Assembly: GCA_013151785.1 (NCBI GenBank)
Contig: JAADHP010000056.1
Span: 1-17,966 of the forward strand
DNA: 17,966 bases
DNA from: Nitrospirota bacterium
Lineage (GTDB): Bacteria; Nitrospirota; Thermodesulfovibrionia; Thermodesulfovibrionales; JdFR-85
Direction: 5' to 3'
The notes beneath the pieces were generated by a model, which did no database searches, was not told where the DNA came from, and saw only the letters and a program-made list of their open reading frames with translations. Made by a program: the position numbers and the translations under genes. Shown here piece by piece: positions 1 through 6,265 of this stretch; the stretch's first letter is position 1; each line of letters opens with the position of its first letter.

Positions 1-2
1 CT

Positions 3-167
3 TATAATGATTTCCCATGGTTTAAAGATGTGCCAGTTAAGAAGATATTAAATGTGGAAGAAGTTACACCAGGGCATTTTTATTGGCCTGAGCTTGATGT
101 GGATCTTAGTATTGAAATTATAGAACATCCTGATAGATTTCCTCTGAAAGCCAAAATGAATAGATGA
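3..167 (+). CDS. DUF2442 domain protein, C-terminal part (5' end outside window)
   Basis: The open frame from position 3 to a TGA at 165-167 encodes the last 54 residues of a protein whose start lies before the window. The stretch DFPWFKDVPVKKILNVEE followed by GHFYWPELDVDLSIE matches my memory of the small DUF2442 family, in which a 'WPELDxDLS' motif near the C-terminus is typical. From general knowledge, DUF2442 proteins are usually about 80-100 residues and are often encoded next to DUF4160 proteins, in pairs that resemble toxin-antitoxin modules. The partner would lie upstream and cannot be seen. Repeat copy 1 begins 69 bp after the stop. The function is not established and the family assignment is from motif memory only. 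Confidence 0.65.
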   Translation, partial: YNDFPWFKDVPVKKILNVEEVTPGHFYWPELDVDLSIEIIEHPDRFPLKAKMNR

Positions 168-236
168 CCATAACAACCCTTTCTGCAAACGGCTAAAGTC
201 ACTGCAGAAATTGGCGTTTGACTATAAAAATGAACC

Positions 237-635
237 CCAAATCCAGCGATAAAGTTCATAGCAGTGGTATGGTAGAGTCTTACACATCCCATACACCCCG
301 GAAAATCTTCCGATTTTCTGGGGAACCTCTATTCTCATCAGGCATCCTGCCTGGCTCCGAGGGAATTTTGCGATTCAGGGCTTTGAGGGGCAGTGCCCCT
401 CAAACTTCCCGGAGTATTACTGCTGTCCAAAAAGATTCTATGAAGGAGAAAGGCAGGGTGCCGAAGAAAAATAATACCCACACCTTTGAAAATAAAAAAT
501 CCTTCTGAAACAAGAGCGGCCGAGGGGTGGTTCATCATCCCTGATGTCCAACCTTGTGCAAAATTCAAAACCCTTCAGACTCTACCATACCACTGCTTTC
601 AGCTTCTTCTTTCTTGTCCTTACAACTGGATCTGG
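237..635 (+). repeat. Hairpin-rich inverted-repeat element, copy 1
   Basis: A 21-bp core terminal inverted repeat is perfect: AGCAGTGGTATGGTAGAGTC plus T at 260-280, and its exact reverse complement at 577-597. Outside it lie a left arm (alpha type, CCAAATCCAGCGATAAAGTT at 237-256) and a right arm (beta type, ending near 635 after TTACAACTGGATC). Inside are a near-perfect palindrome around 296-322 (CCCCGGAAAATC...GATTTTCTGGGG), a CAGG...CCTG hairpin near 340-355, the conserved GGAATTTTGCGATTC motif, and a GAGGGGCAGTGCCCCTC hairpin. GCAAAATTC near the right end can pair back with GAATTTTGC. Compared with copy 2 the middle holds about 140 extra bp, which resembles, in reverse orientation, the middle of copy 3. 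No transposase is present. Small ORFs inside look like by-products of the repeat. Confidence 0.85.
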
Positions 636-666
636 GCTTAGTTTAACATAATGATAATGTATTTTG

Positions 667-708
667 AGGGAATCACTGTTGACAATAGTGATTCCCTATG
701 TGTAGCAT
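667..708 (+). promoter_or_regulatory. Probable thyX promoter with -35 box in the loop of an 11-bp hairpin
   Basis: AGGGAATCACT (667-677) and AGTGATTCCCT (687-697) form a perfect 11-bp inverted repeat with a 9-nt loop. The loop contains a consensus -35 hexamer TTGACA (679-684). An 18-bp spacer leads to TAGCAT (703-708, 4/6 match to TATAAT). Transcription would start near 715, leaving a leader of about 44 nt before the thyX ATG. No T-run follows the stem on either strand, so a terminator is less likely than an operator. A repressor site overlapping the -35 is inferred. Confidence 0.5.
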
Positions 709-758
709 ATCAGTGTTTTCCGAGTTAAGACGGTAAAACATGAAAGAGGAGTAAGGTC

Positions 759-1496
759 ATGTCAAGAGAGGCAAAACTAAAGGTGATACTTCTTAAATAC
801 ACACCAGGGCCTGAGGAGACCGTGGCAATGGCTGCACGTCTTTGCTATAGTCCTGCCCAGATAGAACAACTAAGGGAACGCATCAAAGCAAAAGATCAAC
901 GTTCCTTTGTAAAACGTTTAATGAAGATGGGGCATATGAGCCCTATAGAGCATGCATCCTTTACATTTGCCATTGAGGGTATCTCAAGGGCCTGTTCACA
1001 TCAACTTGTTCGTCACAGACTGGCATCTTATAGCCAGCAGTCCCAGAGGTATGTAAGCGAAGAATCGGGGTTTGACTATATAATCCCTCCCAGTATCAGG
1101 GAGGATAAGGAACTGAAAAGATACTTTGAAAGGTTCATGGCCTCTGCACAGAAGGCATATAATCATATAGTCAGGAAGTTGAACGAAAGAGGTCTAACAG
1201 GCGAAGCTGCAAACCAGGATGCACGATTCGTACTCCCCAATGCATCTGAGACAAAGATCATGGTAACCATGAATGCAAGGGAATTGTTGCATTTTTTCAG
1301 ACAGCGCTGTTGTCTCAGGGCCCAGTGGGAGATACGTGCAATGGCTGAAGAGATGCTCAGACTTGTCAAAGAGGTGGCACCCGTGATATTTGAGAAGGCC
1401 GGTCCAGGCTGTATATCAGGGCCCTGCCCCGAGGGGGAGTATACCTGCGGAAGGATTAAAGAGGTGAGAAAGAGATACAAGGAAGAGTTCAGATAA
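759..1496 (+). CDS. thyX: Flavin-dependent thymidylate synthase ThyX
   Basis: ThyX methylates dUMP to dTMP in the cytoplasm using methylene-tetrahydrofolate, with FAD and NADPH. The signature RHR with the downstream serines (RHRLASYSQQSQRYVSEE) starts at Arg85 and fits the ThyX motif RHRxxSxxxxSxRY. The C-terminal half carries HFFRQRCCLRAQWEIRAMAEEML, typical of the substrate-binding helices. The 245-residue length is normal for the family. The ATG at 759 is preceded by AGAGGAG at good spacing. The gene converges with, and overlaps by 8 bp, the metallo-hydrolase gene on the other strand, so no private terminator fits between them. No thyA is seen in the window. The assignment is secure; regulation is inferred only from the hairpin-embedded promoter upstream. 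Confidence 0.95.
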   Translation: MSREAKLKVILLKYTPGPEETVAMAARLCYSPAQIEQLRERIKAKDQRSFVKRLMKMGHMSPIEHASFTFAIEGISRACSHQLVRHRLASYSQQSQRYVSEESGFDYIIPPSIREDKELKRYFERFMASAQKAYNHIVRKLNERGLTGEAANQDARFVLPNASETKIMVTMNARELLHFFRQRCCLRAQWEIRAMAEEMLRLVKEVAPVIFEKAGPGCISGPCPEGEYTCGRIKEVRKRYKEEFR

Positions 1497-2238
1497 GGTC
1501 TATTTCCATTAAATCTTCTGCAATTGAAATCCTGCCATTGAATTCCCTTTTGCATTCCTCAAGGATCTCTTTATCAGAATACTTGGTCGGGTATAAATGG
1601 GAAAGAATGAGGTGTTTTACTCCTGCCTGTGAGGCCACGATGCCACATTCCCTTGGTGTAAGATGTCCTTTCCTTTTTAATTCATGAGGATAAGAACAGT
1701 CAGCCACAAGCAGATCAGCGCCTGTGCAAAGCTCTACTAATGATTCCGAATAGTCAGCATCACCTGTAAACACAAGGGAATGTCCCTTGTGTTCAAAACG
1801 AAAGGCGAAACTGTCCTCTGAATGGAGGGTTTTGGCTGAATAAAGGGTGAGATGATGGAATTCCATCTTGCCCTCTACTCTGTAAAAATCCACACTGAAA
1901 CTATCCGGTCTTTTCAGCAGTCCCCAGATGCAACCGTCAAGATACTCTCCGACAAGGGAGGAGCCCACAATCCGTAAAGGTTTTTTTCGTGTGTATTCTG
2001 GTGTGGCTATCAATGCATGGATCAGAGGCATAAGGTCGGAGATATGATCAGGATGACAGTGTGTTATAAAGACCGTCTCAATGTCTCTGTAGGACCTTCC
2101 TGCCTTTTCAAGTTGCAGGAGTGTGCCACTTCCACAGTCTACAAGTAGGTTCAGGCCCTCTACCTCGATAAGATATCCAGGGGCATTTCTTTTTAAAGAT
2201 GGAACACAGGTACCACTGCCAAGTATAACCAGTTTCAT
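1489..2238 (-). CDS. RNase Z-like metallo-beta-lactamase-fold hydrolase
   Basis: This 249-residue protein has the complete metal-binding set of the metallo-beta-lactamase fold. His60, His62, Asp64 and His65 lie in THCHPDH; His139, Asp160 (FTGDADYSE) and His214 (LSHLYP) complete the site. The N-terminus (MKLVILGSGTCVPSLKRNAPG) resembles RNase Z and related phosphodiesterases. It is shorter than typical tRNase Z (about 300 residues) and I see no clear exosite arm, so it may act on another phosphodiester rather than pre-tRNA 3' ends. AAGGA lies about 8 nt before the ATG. Its last codons overlap the 3' end of thyX on the other strand. The structured RNA candidate at 2326-2475 lies about 90 nt upstream on the same strand. 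The fold is certain; the substrate is not. Confidence 0.85.
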   Translation of the reverse strand: MKLVILGSGTCVPSLKRNAPGYLIEVEGLNLLVDCGSGTLLQLEKAGRSYRDIETVFITHCHPDHISDLMPLIHALIATPEYTRKKPLRIVGSSLVGEYLDGCIWGLLKRPDSFSVDFYRVEGKMEFHHLTLYSAKTLHSEDSFAFRFEHKGHSLVFTGDADYSESLVELCTGADLLVADCSYPHELKRKGHLTPRECGIVASQAGVKHLILSHLYPTKYSDKEILEECKREFNGRISIAEDLMEIDLI

Positions 2239-2325
2239 AGACCAAATCCTTAAAGGATTAATTATTTATGATTTATTGGCTAAAAAGGTTTTCTCTACAT
2301 GCAAACAGGAGTGGAAAATAAAATT

Positions 2326-2476
2326 AGGTGGGTAATCTCAGAGCCTTGGATAAGATATTCCCAGGTGCTCGGGTATCTTACCATGATAGCTTAGCTTCCA
2401 GCCTTCTGATACAGCACCCATATCAGATATTAGGGCTGGTCGCCAATACTACCATACCCTTTGACTTACCCACCTG
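2326..2476 (-). ncRNA. Candidate structured small RNA with kissing hairpin loops
   Basis: Read on the minus strand, about 150 nt is closed by a perfect 10-bp stem (AGGTGGGTAA at 2475-2466 with TTACCCACCT at 2335-2326). Inside are two arms. The long arm stacks ATGGTAG/CTATCAT (2455-2449 with 2389-2383, one G-U), TTGGC/GCTAA (2446-2442 with 2395-2391, one G-U), CCAGCC/GGCTGG (2439-2434 with 2403-2398) and CTGATA/TATCAG (2426-2421 with 2411-2406). Its loop is TGGGTGCTG. The short arm is AAGATACCC/GGG..TATCTT (2379-2352) with loop GAGCACCT. The two loops share six complementary bases (GGTGCT with AGCACC), which predicts a kissing interaction. The closing stem is followed by AATTTTATTTT, a possible termination tract. 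A strong promoter starts transcription at the first base of the closing stem. I do not recognise the family; it does not match known riboswitch, RNase P, tmRNA or SRP cores as I recall them. Confidence 0.6.
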
Positions 2477-2481
2477 ATTTC

Positions 2482-2510
2482 AGGGTAGCACAAAATATCC
2501 TGTATGTCAA
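2482..2510 (-). promoter_or_regulatory. Sigma-70-type promoter for the structured RNA
   Basis: On the minus strand a perfect -35 TTGACA (2510-2505) is followed by a 17-bp spacer and TACCCT (2487-2482), preceded by the extended -10 dinucleotide TG (TGcTACCCT). The start would fall about 7 nt downstream, at 2475, the first base of the RNA's closing stem. A 6-bp inverted repeat CAATAC/GTATTG (2508-2513 and 2523-2528) overlaps the -35 and could be an operator. It lies just after the aminotransferase stop. Confidence 0.6.
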
Positions 2511-2536
2511 TACTGAACATTTGTATTGTGGAAATA

Positions 2537-3631
2537 TCAGGCAAGAATCTCCTCTATGGCATGACAGATCAAATCCTGTATATCTTCTGGCAATTCTGGA
2601 TAGATAGGGAGTGACAGTACCTCCTTTGAAATCTCTTCTGCAACGGGGAAGTCACCGGAGTGGTACCCCAAAAACCTGAGCGCATCCTGCAGATGCAGAG
2701 GAACAGGATAGTAGACAACCGAGGAAATGCCCTTTTTACTGAGGTTTTCACGGAGCCTATCCCTTGAGGCTGTTCTTATGGTGTATTGATGATATACATG
2801 ATAATATCCATCTTTTTCCACAGGAGATATTACTAAGTGGGAAAGCCTTTCATTATAATATTTAGCCCGCTGTCTTCTGAGTTCATTGTAGTGGTCAATC
2901 CTTTTTAATTTTACCCGTAGTACAGCAGCCTGTAATTCATCAAGTCTGCTGTTCAAACCTATCTTCTTATGTATGTATCCTCCCGAAGAACCATGATTCC
3001 TGATCATCCTTATTCGTTCAGCAATCTCACCATCATCAGTGATCACCAGTCCACCATCTCCATATCCGCCAAGATTCTTTGAAGGATAAAAGCTGAAGCA
3101 TCCACAGGAACCAAAGGTGCCCACCTTGCGTCCATTGATTTCAGCACCAAAGGCCTGCGCACAATCCTCGACAACGGCAATGCCATGGGCATCAGCAATC
3201 TCGACCAATGCGTTCATATCTACTGGATGTCCGAATATGTGTACAGGTAGAATAGCCTTTGTCTTCGCTGTTATACTCTCCTCAATTTTCCCTACATCAA
3301 TATTGAATGTATCGGGCTCAATGTCCACAAAAACAGGCCTTGCCCCCTGGTAGATGATAGCTTCGATTGTGGCAAAAAATGTAAAGGGTGTTGTGATTAC
3401 CTCGTCACCTTCTCCAACCTCAAGCGCCTTAAGTGCCAGATTCAGAGCGTCAGTGCCTGAGGCAACACCTATTGCATTCCGTACGTTATGATAGGCAGCG
3501 ATCTCCTTCTCAAAACTCCTGACCTTGGGACCCAGGATATACTTGCCGCTCTCCAGCACTTCTTTAACCTCTTCAAGGATCTCCTCTTCGATATCCCTGT
3601 ATTGTTTCAACAAATCAATCATGGGAATCAT
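2537..3631 (-). CDS. DegT/DnrJ/EryC1/StrS-family sugar aminotransferase (GnnB/WbpE-like)
   Basis: This PLP-dependent fold-type I enzyme transfers an amino group, usually from glutamate, to a keto nucleotide sugar. Visible features are ASGTDALNLAL (about residues 57-67), TPFTFFATIEAI, Asp156 in VVEDCAQAFGA (binds the pyridine nitrogen) and the Schiff-base Lys185 in SFYPSKNLGGYGDGG. The 364-residue length is normal. The ATG at 3631 follows AAGGAG about 11 nt away; an internal ATG at 3622 has a worse ribosome site. The gene lies 103 bp downstream of a Gfo/Idh/MocA dehydrogenase. A dehydrogenase plus DegT aminotransferase is the arrangement of GnnA/GnnB (UDP-GlcNAc to UDP-GlcNAc3N, for lipid A) and of WbpB/WbpE (UDP-2,3-diamino sugars). 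The family is secure; the substrate is inferred. Confidence 0.88.
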   Translation of the reverse strand: MIPMIDLLKQYRDIEEEILEEVKEVLESGKYILGPKVRSFEKEIAAYHNVRNAIGVASGTDALNLALKALEVGEGDEVITTPFTFFATIEAIIYQGARPVFVDIEPDTFNIDVGKIEESITAKTKAILPVHIFGHPVDMNALVEIADAHGIAVVEDCAQAFGAEINGRKVGTFGSCGCFSFYPSKNLGGYGDGGLVITDDGEIAERIRMIRNHGSSGGYIHKKIGLNSRLDELQAAVLRVKLKRIDHYNELRRQRAKYYNERLSHLVISPVEKDGYYHVYHQYTIRTASRDRLRENLSKKGISSVVYYPVPLHLQDALRFLGYHSGDFPVAEEISKEVLSLPIYPELPEDIQDLICHAIEEILA

Positions 3632-3734
3632 AATCTATGTATCTCCTTTTTATTTGTTGTACAGCTCAGGCATTTTTAAACCAGAATGTGAAATCCAGAA
3701 TGGTATTATACCTGATATTGCTTTGTTGTTGAAT

Positions 3735-4661
3735 CTATGTATTATTCGAGTTTAGTATTTTTTCAGATATTTCAAGTGCCACTCTGAGAGCCTCCCTGCC
3801 ATCCTCGCCAGTAACACGTGGTGGTATCCTGCCAATCACTGATCTCACAAAGTCCTGCAGTTCTGTTTTTAAAGGTTCTACATATGCTGGATTAATAACA
3901 GAGTGGCCAATCTCACCATTGCTGTCTCTGTAGTGATGTACTATTTCACCCTTCTGGTAATCAACGATTATTAATCCAGAGTTCTGAAAGATCTTCAATA
4001 CCCTTCGCTTTTCCGCTGAGAGCCTCCCCGCGGTGATCAGGGCACTAACCCCGTCCTCAAACTCTATCCATGCCTTTGCTACATCAAGCCTGTCTGTGAG
4101 TATCTTTGCGCCTACGGCTTTAATGTTCAATACCCTTTTGTTCAACAGGGAAAGAATTATATCAATATCGTGGATCATCAGGTCAAGTGTTACATCCACA
4201 TCTGTGGCCCGTCCCAGAAAAGGTGATACCCTTTCTGATTCTATAAACCTGGGGCTATCTATCAGATCCATAATAGTCAATACAGCGGGATTGTATCTTT
4301 CAATGTGTCCTACCTGTAATATCCTGTTCTTCTTTTTTGCCTTCTCTATCAGTCTGTCTGCTTCGTCAGTGGTTATGGTGAAGGGCTTTTCAACGAATAT
4401 ATCCTTGTCTTTTTCAAGACAGTTCATGGCGATACTGTAGTGCGTTGTTGTAGGTGTAACTATACTGACAGCATCTACTTCATTCAGAAGAGATTCATAG
4501 TTGTTGTATGCTGCACAGTTATATTTCTGGGCGATCTCCTCTGCCTTTTTTCCATCAATATCAGCCACACCCACAAGCTCAACACCTTCCATCTCTGAAA
4601 AAACACGGGCATGATGTCTGCCAAGATATCCAACCCCTATTACTCCGACTCTTAAACTCAT
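3735..4661 (-). CDS. Gfo/Idh/MocA-family NAD-dependent dehydrogenase (GnnA-like)
   Basis: The protein starts with a Rossmann motif (VGVIGVGYLGRHHARVF) and has the family's EKPF catalytic lysine (VEKPFT, Lys92 from the ATG) and a HIERYNPA stretch that I associate with GnnA-type enzymes. It would oxidise a hydroxyl of a nucleotide sugar to a ketone, which the downstream aminotransferase could aminate. I chose the ATG at 4661, 4 nt after the trpD stop, which gives 308 residues. An in-frame TTG at 4673 would add four residues and overlap trpD by 8 bp. The placement directly behind trpD implies co-transcription with the trp genes, although no metabolic link is obvious. Alternative roles include another sugar 3-dehydrogenase. 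Confidence 0.85.
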   Translation of the reverse strand: MSLRVGVIGVGYLGRHHARVFSEMEGVELVGVADIDGKKAEEIAQKYNCAAYNNYESLLNEVDAVSIVTPTTTHYSIAMNCLEKDKDIFVEKPFTITTDEADRLIEKAKKKNRILQVGHIERYNPAVLTIMDLIDSPRFIESERVSPFLGRATDVDVTLDLMIHDIDIILSLLNKRVLNIKAVGAKILTDRLDVAKAWIEFEDGVSALITAGRLSAEKRRVLKIFQNSGLIIVDYQKGEIVHHYRDSNGEIGHSVINPAYVEPLKTELQDFVRSVIGRIPPRVTGEDGREALRVALEISEKILNSNNT

Positions 4662-4665
4662 GGCT

Positions 4666-5679
4666 TTATCCAAGTCTGTGGCTTACCTCAATTATCTCTT
4701 GTAGCTTCTTATAGGCGGCTCCTGAATCTATTGCCTCCTGAACCATTGCTGCTGCATCTCTCAGATCGGATGCCCTGTTTGCAACAACAAGCGTGGCAGC
4801 TGAGTTCATTACTACCACATTACGTCTTGGTCCTTTCTCCCCCTTGAGTATACTGATTGTGATTTCAGCATTCTGGTTTGCATCTCCTCCGATAATGTTT
4901 TCCATAGGTGCCCTTTCGAATCCAAAATCCTCAGGTGAGAGTATTATATTTTCCACACTTCCCGATTTCAGGTGACTTACTCTTGTGCCATTGGTAATGG
5001 TTATCTCATCAAGTCCGTCCTCACCGTGGAAGACCATTGCCTCTTCAGCACCGAGTCTTCCAAGGACATGTGCAAGGGGTTCGGTAAGTCTGTCAGAAAA
5101 GACACCGAGTATCTGTCTTTTTGCTCCGGCAGGGTTAGTTATGGGGCCCAGGATATTGAATATTGTTCTTATGCCCATCTCGCGTCTTGGCCCTATGGCG
5201 TACTTCATTGCAGGATGAAAAAGCGGAGCAAAAAGGAATCCAAAACCGGTTTCAAAAAGACACTTCTCCACATCTTCCGGTTTAAGGTCTATCTTTACAC
5301 CAAGTGCTTCAAGCAGATCAGCACTACCTGAACTGCTTGAAACAGAGCGGTTGCCATGCTTTGCAACAGGTACTCCACAGGCACTGACAACAATAGCCGT
5401 TGTAGTGGAGATGTTAAATGTATTTGACATATCGCCACCGGTTCCACAGGTATCAACAACCCCCTCAGGGGCATTGATTCTGGCAGCCTTTTCTCTCATC
5501 ACACGGGCAGCACCTGTGATTTCCTCAATCGTCTCTCCTTTTATTCTCAGGGCCGTAAGAAAGGCACCAATCTGTGCATCAGTAGCACGGCCTTCCATAA
5601 TCTCGTTCATGCACTCTCTCATCTCCTCCTCGGAGAGATTAATGCCCTGCACCAGCATATTTATTGCTTCTTTAATCAT
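4666..5679 (-). CDS. trpD: Anthranilate phosphoribosyltransferase TrpD
   Basis: TrpD joins anthranilate to PRPP, the second step of tryptophan synthesis. It shows the family motifs DTCGTGGDMSNTFNISTTTA (GTGGD at about residues 79-83, PRPP loop) and KHGNRSVSSSSGSADLLEALG (about 107-127). The 337-residue length is normal. The ATG at 5679 is preceded by GGAGGAGAAG and lies 8 nt inside the end of trpG, so translation is probably coupled. Downstream the usual trpC, trpF, trpB and trpA are absent; two sugar-modifying genes follow instead, so the rest of the pathway must be encoded elsewhere. Confidence 0.96.
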   Translation of the reverse strand: MIKEAINMLVQGINLSEEEMRECMNEIMEGRATDAQIGAFLTALRIKGETIEEITGAARVMREKAARINAPEGVVDTCGTGGDMSNTFNISTTTAIVVSACGVPVAKHGNRSVSSSSGSADLLEALGVKIDLKPEDVEKCLFETGFGFLFAPLFHPAMKYAIGPRREMGIRTIFNILGPITNPAGAKRQILGVFSDRLTEPLAHVLGRLGAEEAMVFHGEDGLDEITITNGTRVSHLKSGSVENIILSPEDFGFERAPMENIIGGDANQNAEITISILKGEKGPRRNVVVMNSAATLVVANRASDLRDAAAMVQEAIDSGAAYKKLQEIIEVSHRLG

Positions 5680-6265
5680 ACTTCTCCTCCCAGAGAGATG
5701 TTTTTATTTTCAGGAAATTCCTGAGCAGATCCTTGCCTACGGCTGTAAGGATTGATTCGGGATGAAACTGAACCCCTTCGATTGCATACTCTTTGTGACG
5801 CACTCCCATGATTTCACCTTCCTTTGTCCATGCGGTTATGTACAGACACCCTGGCAGGGTTGACCTGTTAATCACCAGGGAGTGGTATCTTGTGGCTTCA
5901 AAGGGATTGGGAATACCCTCATATATGATCCTGCCATCATGGTATATGAGAGATGTCTTACCATGCATCAGTCTTGGAGCATTGATAATTTCACCACCAA
6001 AGGCTGCTCCGATACTCTGGTGCCCCAGACAGACTCCAAGAATGGGCTTCTTCCCTGCGAAGTGCCTGATCACCTCCACTGATATTCCGGCCTCTTTTGG
6101 TGTGCAGGGCCCGGGGGATATTACTATACGATCAGGTGCGAGTTCTTCGATATCCTTGATGGTTATCCTGTCATTTCTGTAGACCCTGACATCCTCTCCA
6201 AGTTCACCAAAGTACTGAACCAGATTGTATGTAAAGGAATCATAATTGTCAATCATGAGAAGCAT
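5672..6265 (-). CDS. trpG: Anthranilate synthase component II, glutamine amidotransferase TrpG
   Basis: This class I glutamine amidotransferase supplies ammonia to TrpE. The catalytic triad is visible: Cys79 in ILGVCLGHQS, and His168 and Glu170 in GVQFHPES. The N-terminus (MLLMIDNYDSFTYNLVQYF) and PGPCTPKEAG are characteristic of TrpG/PabA. The 197-residue length is normal. Its ATG shares bases with the trpE stop (TAATG) and follows an AGGGGG ribosome site inside trpE; its end overlaps trpD by 8 bp. No pabB is seen, so it could also serve 4-aminobenzoate synthesis as an amphibolic TrpG/PabA. Confidence 0.95.
   Translation of the reverse strand: MLLMIDNYDSFTYNLVQYFGELGEDVRVYRNDRITIKDIEELAPDRIVISPGPCTPKEAGISVEVIRHFAGKKPILGVCLGHQSIGAAFGGEIINAPRLMHGKTSLIYHDGRIIYEGIPNPFEATRYHSLVINRSTLPGCLYITAWTKEGEIMGVRHKEYAIEGVQFHPESILTAVGKDLLRNFLKIKTSLWEEKYD

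Noticed and set aside
218..568. Overlapping ORFs inside repeat copies (for example 218-508 +, 338-568 -, 8133-8369 +, 8193-8399 -, 11035-11229 +, 13424-13786 -) sharing peptides such as MVESYTS and KIFRFSG
   Set aside because: The similarity follows from the DNA repeat: related peptides appear in different frames, reading frames break between copies, and palindromes dictate the residues. No ribosome sites or known domains support them.
667..697. Inverted repeat before thyX as a Rho-independent terminator
   Set aside because: No T-run follows the stem on either strand and a consensus -35 lies in the loop, so a promoter/operator role fits better.
1163..1555. Antisense ORFs over thyX, trpE, purL and other genes
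   Set aside because: They lie opposite well-supported conserved genes, have no recognisable domains, and have the composition expected of shadow frames.
2326..2475. 6S RNA, purine-type riboswitch, or SRP RNA as identity of the structured RNA
   Set aside because: 6S is one long hairpin with a central bubble rather than two arms with kissing loops. Purine riboswitches share the topology but are about half this size with different conserved junction bases. No SRP GNAR loop motif is seen.
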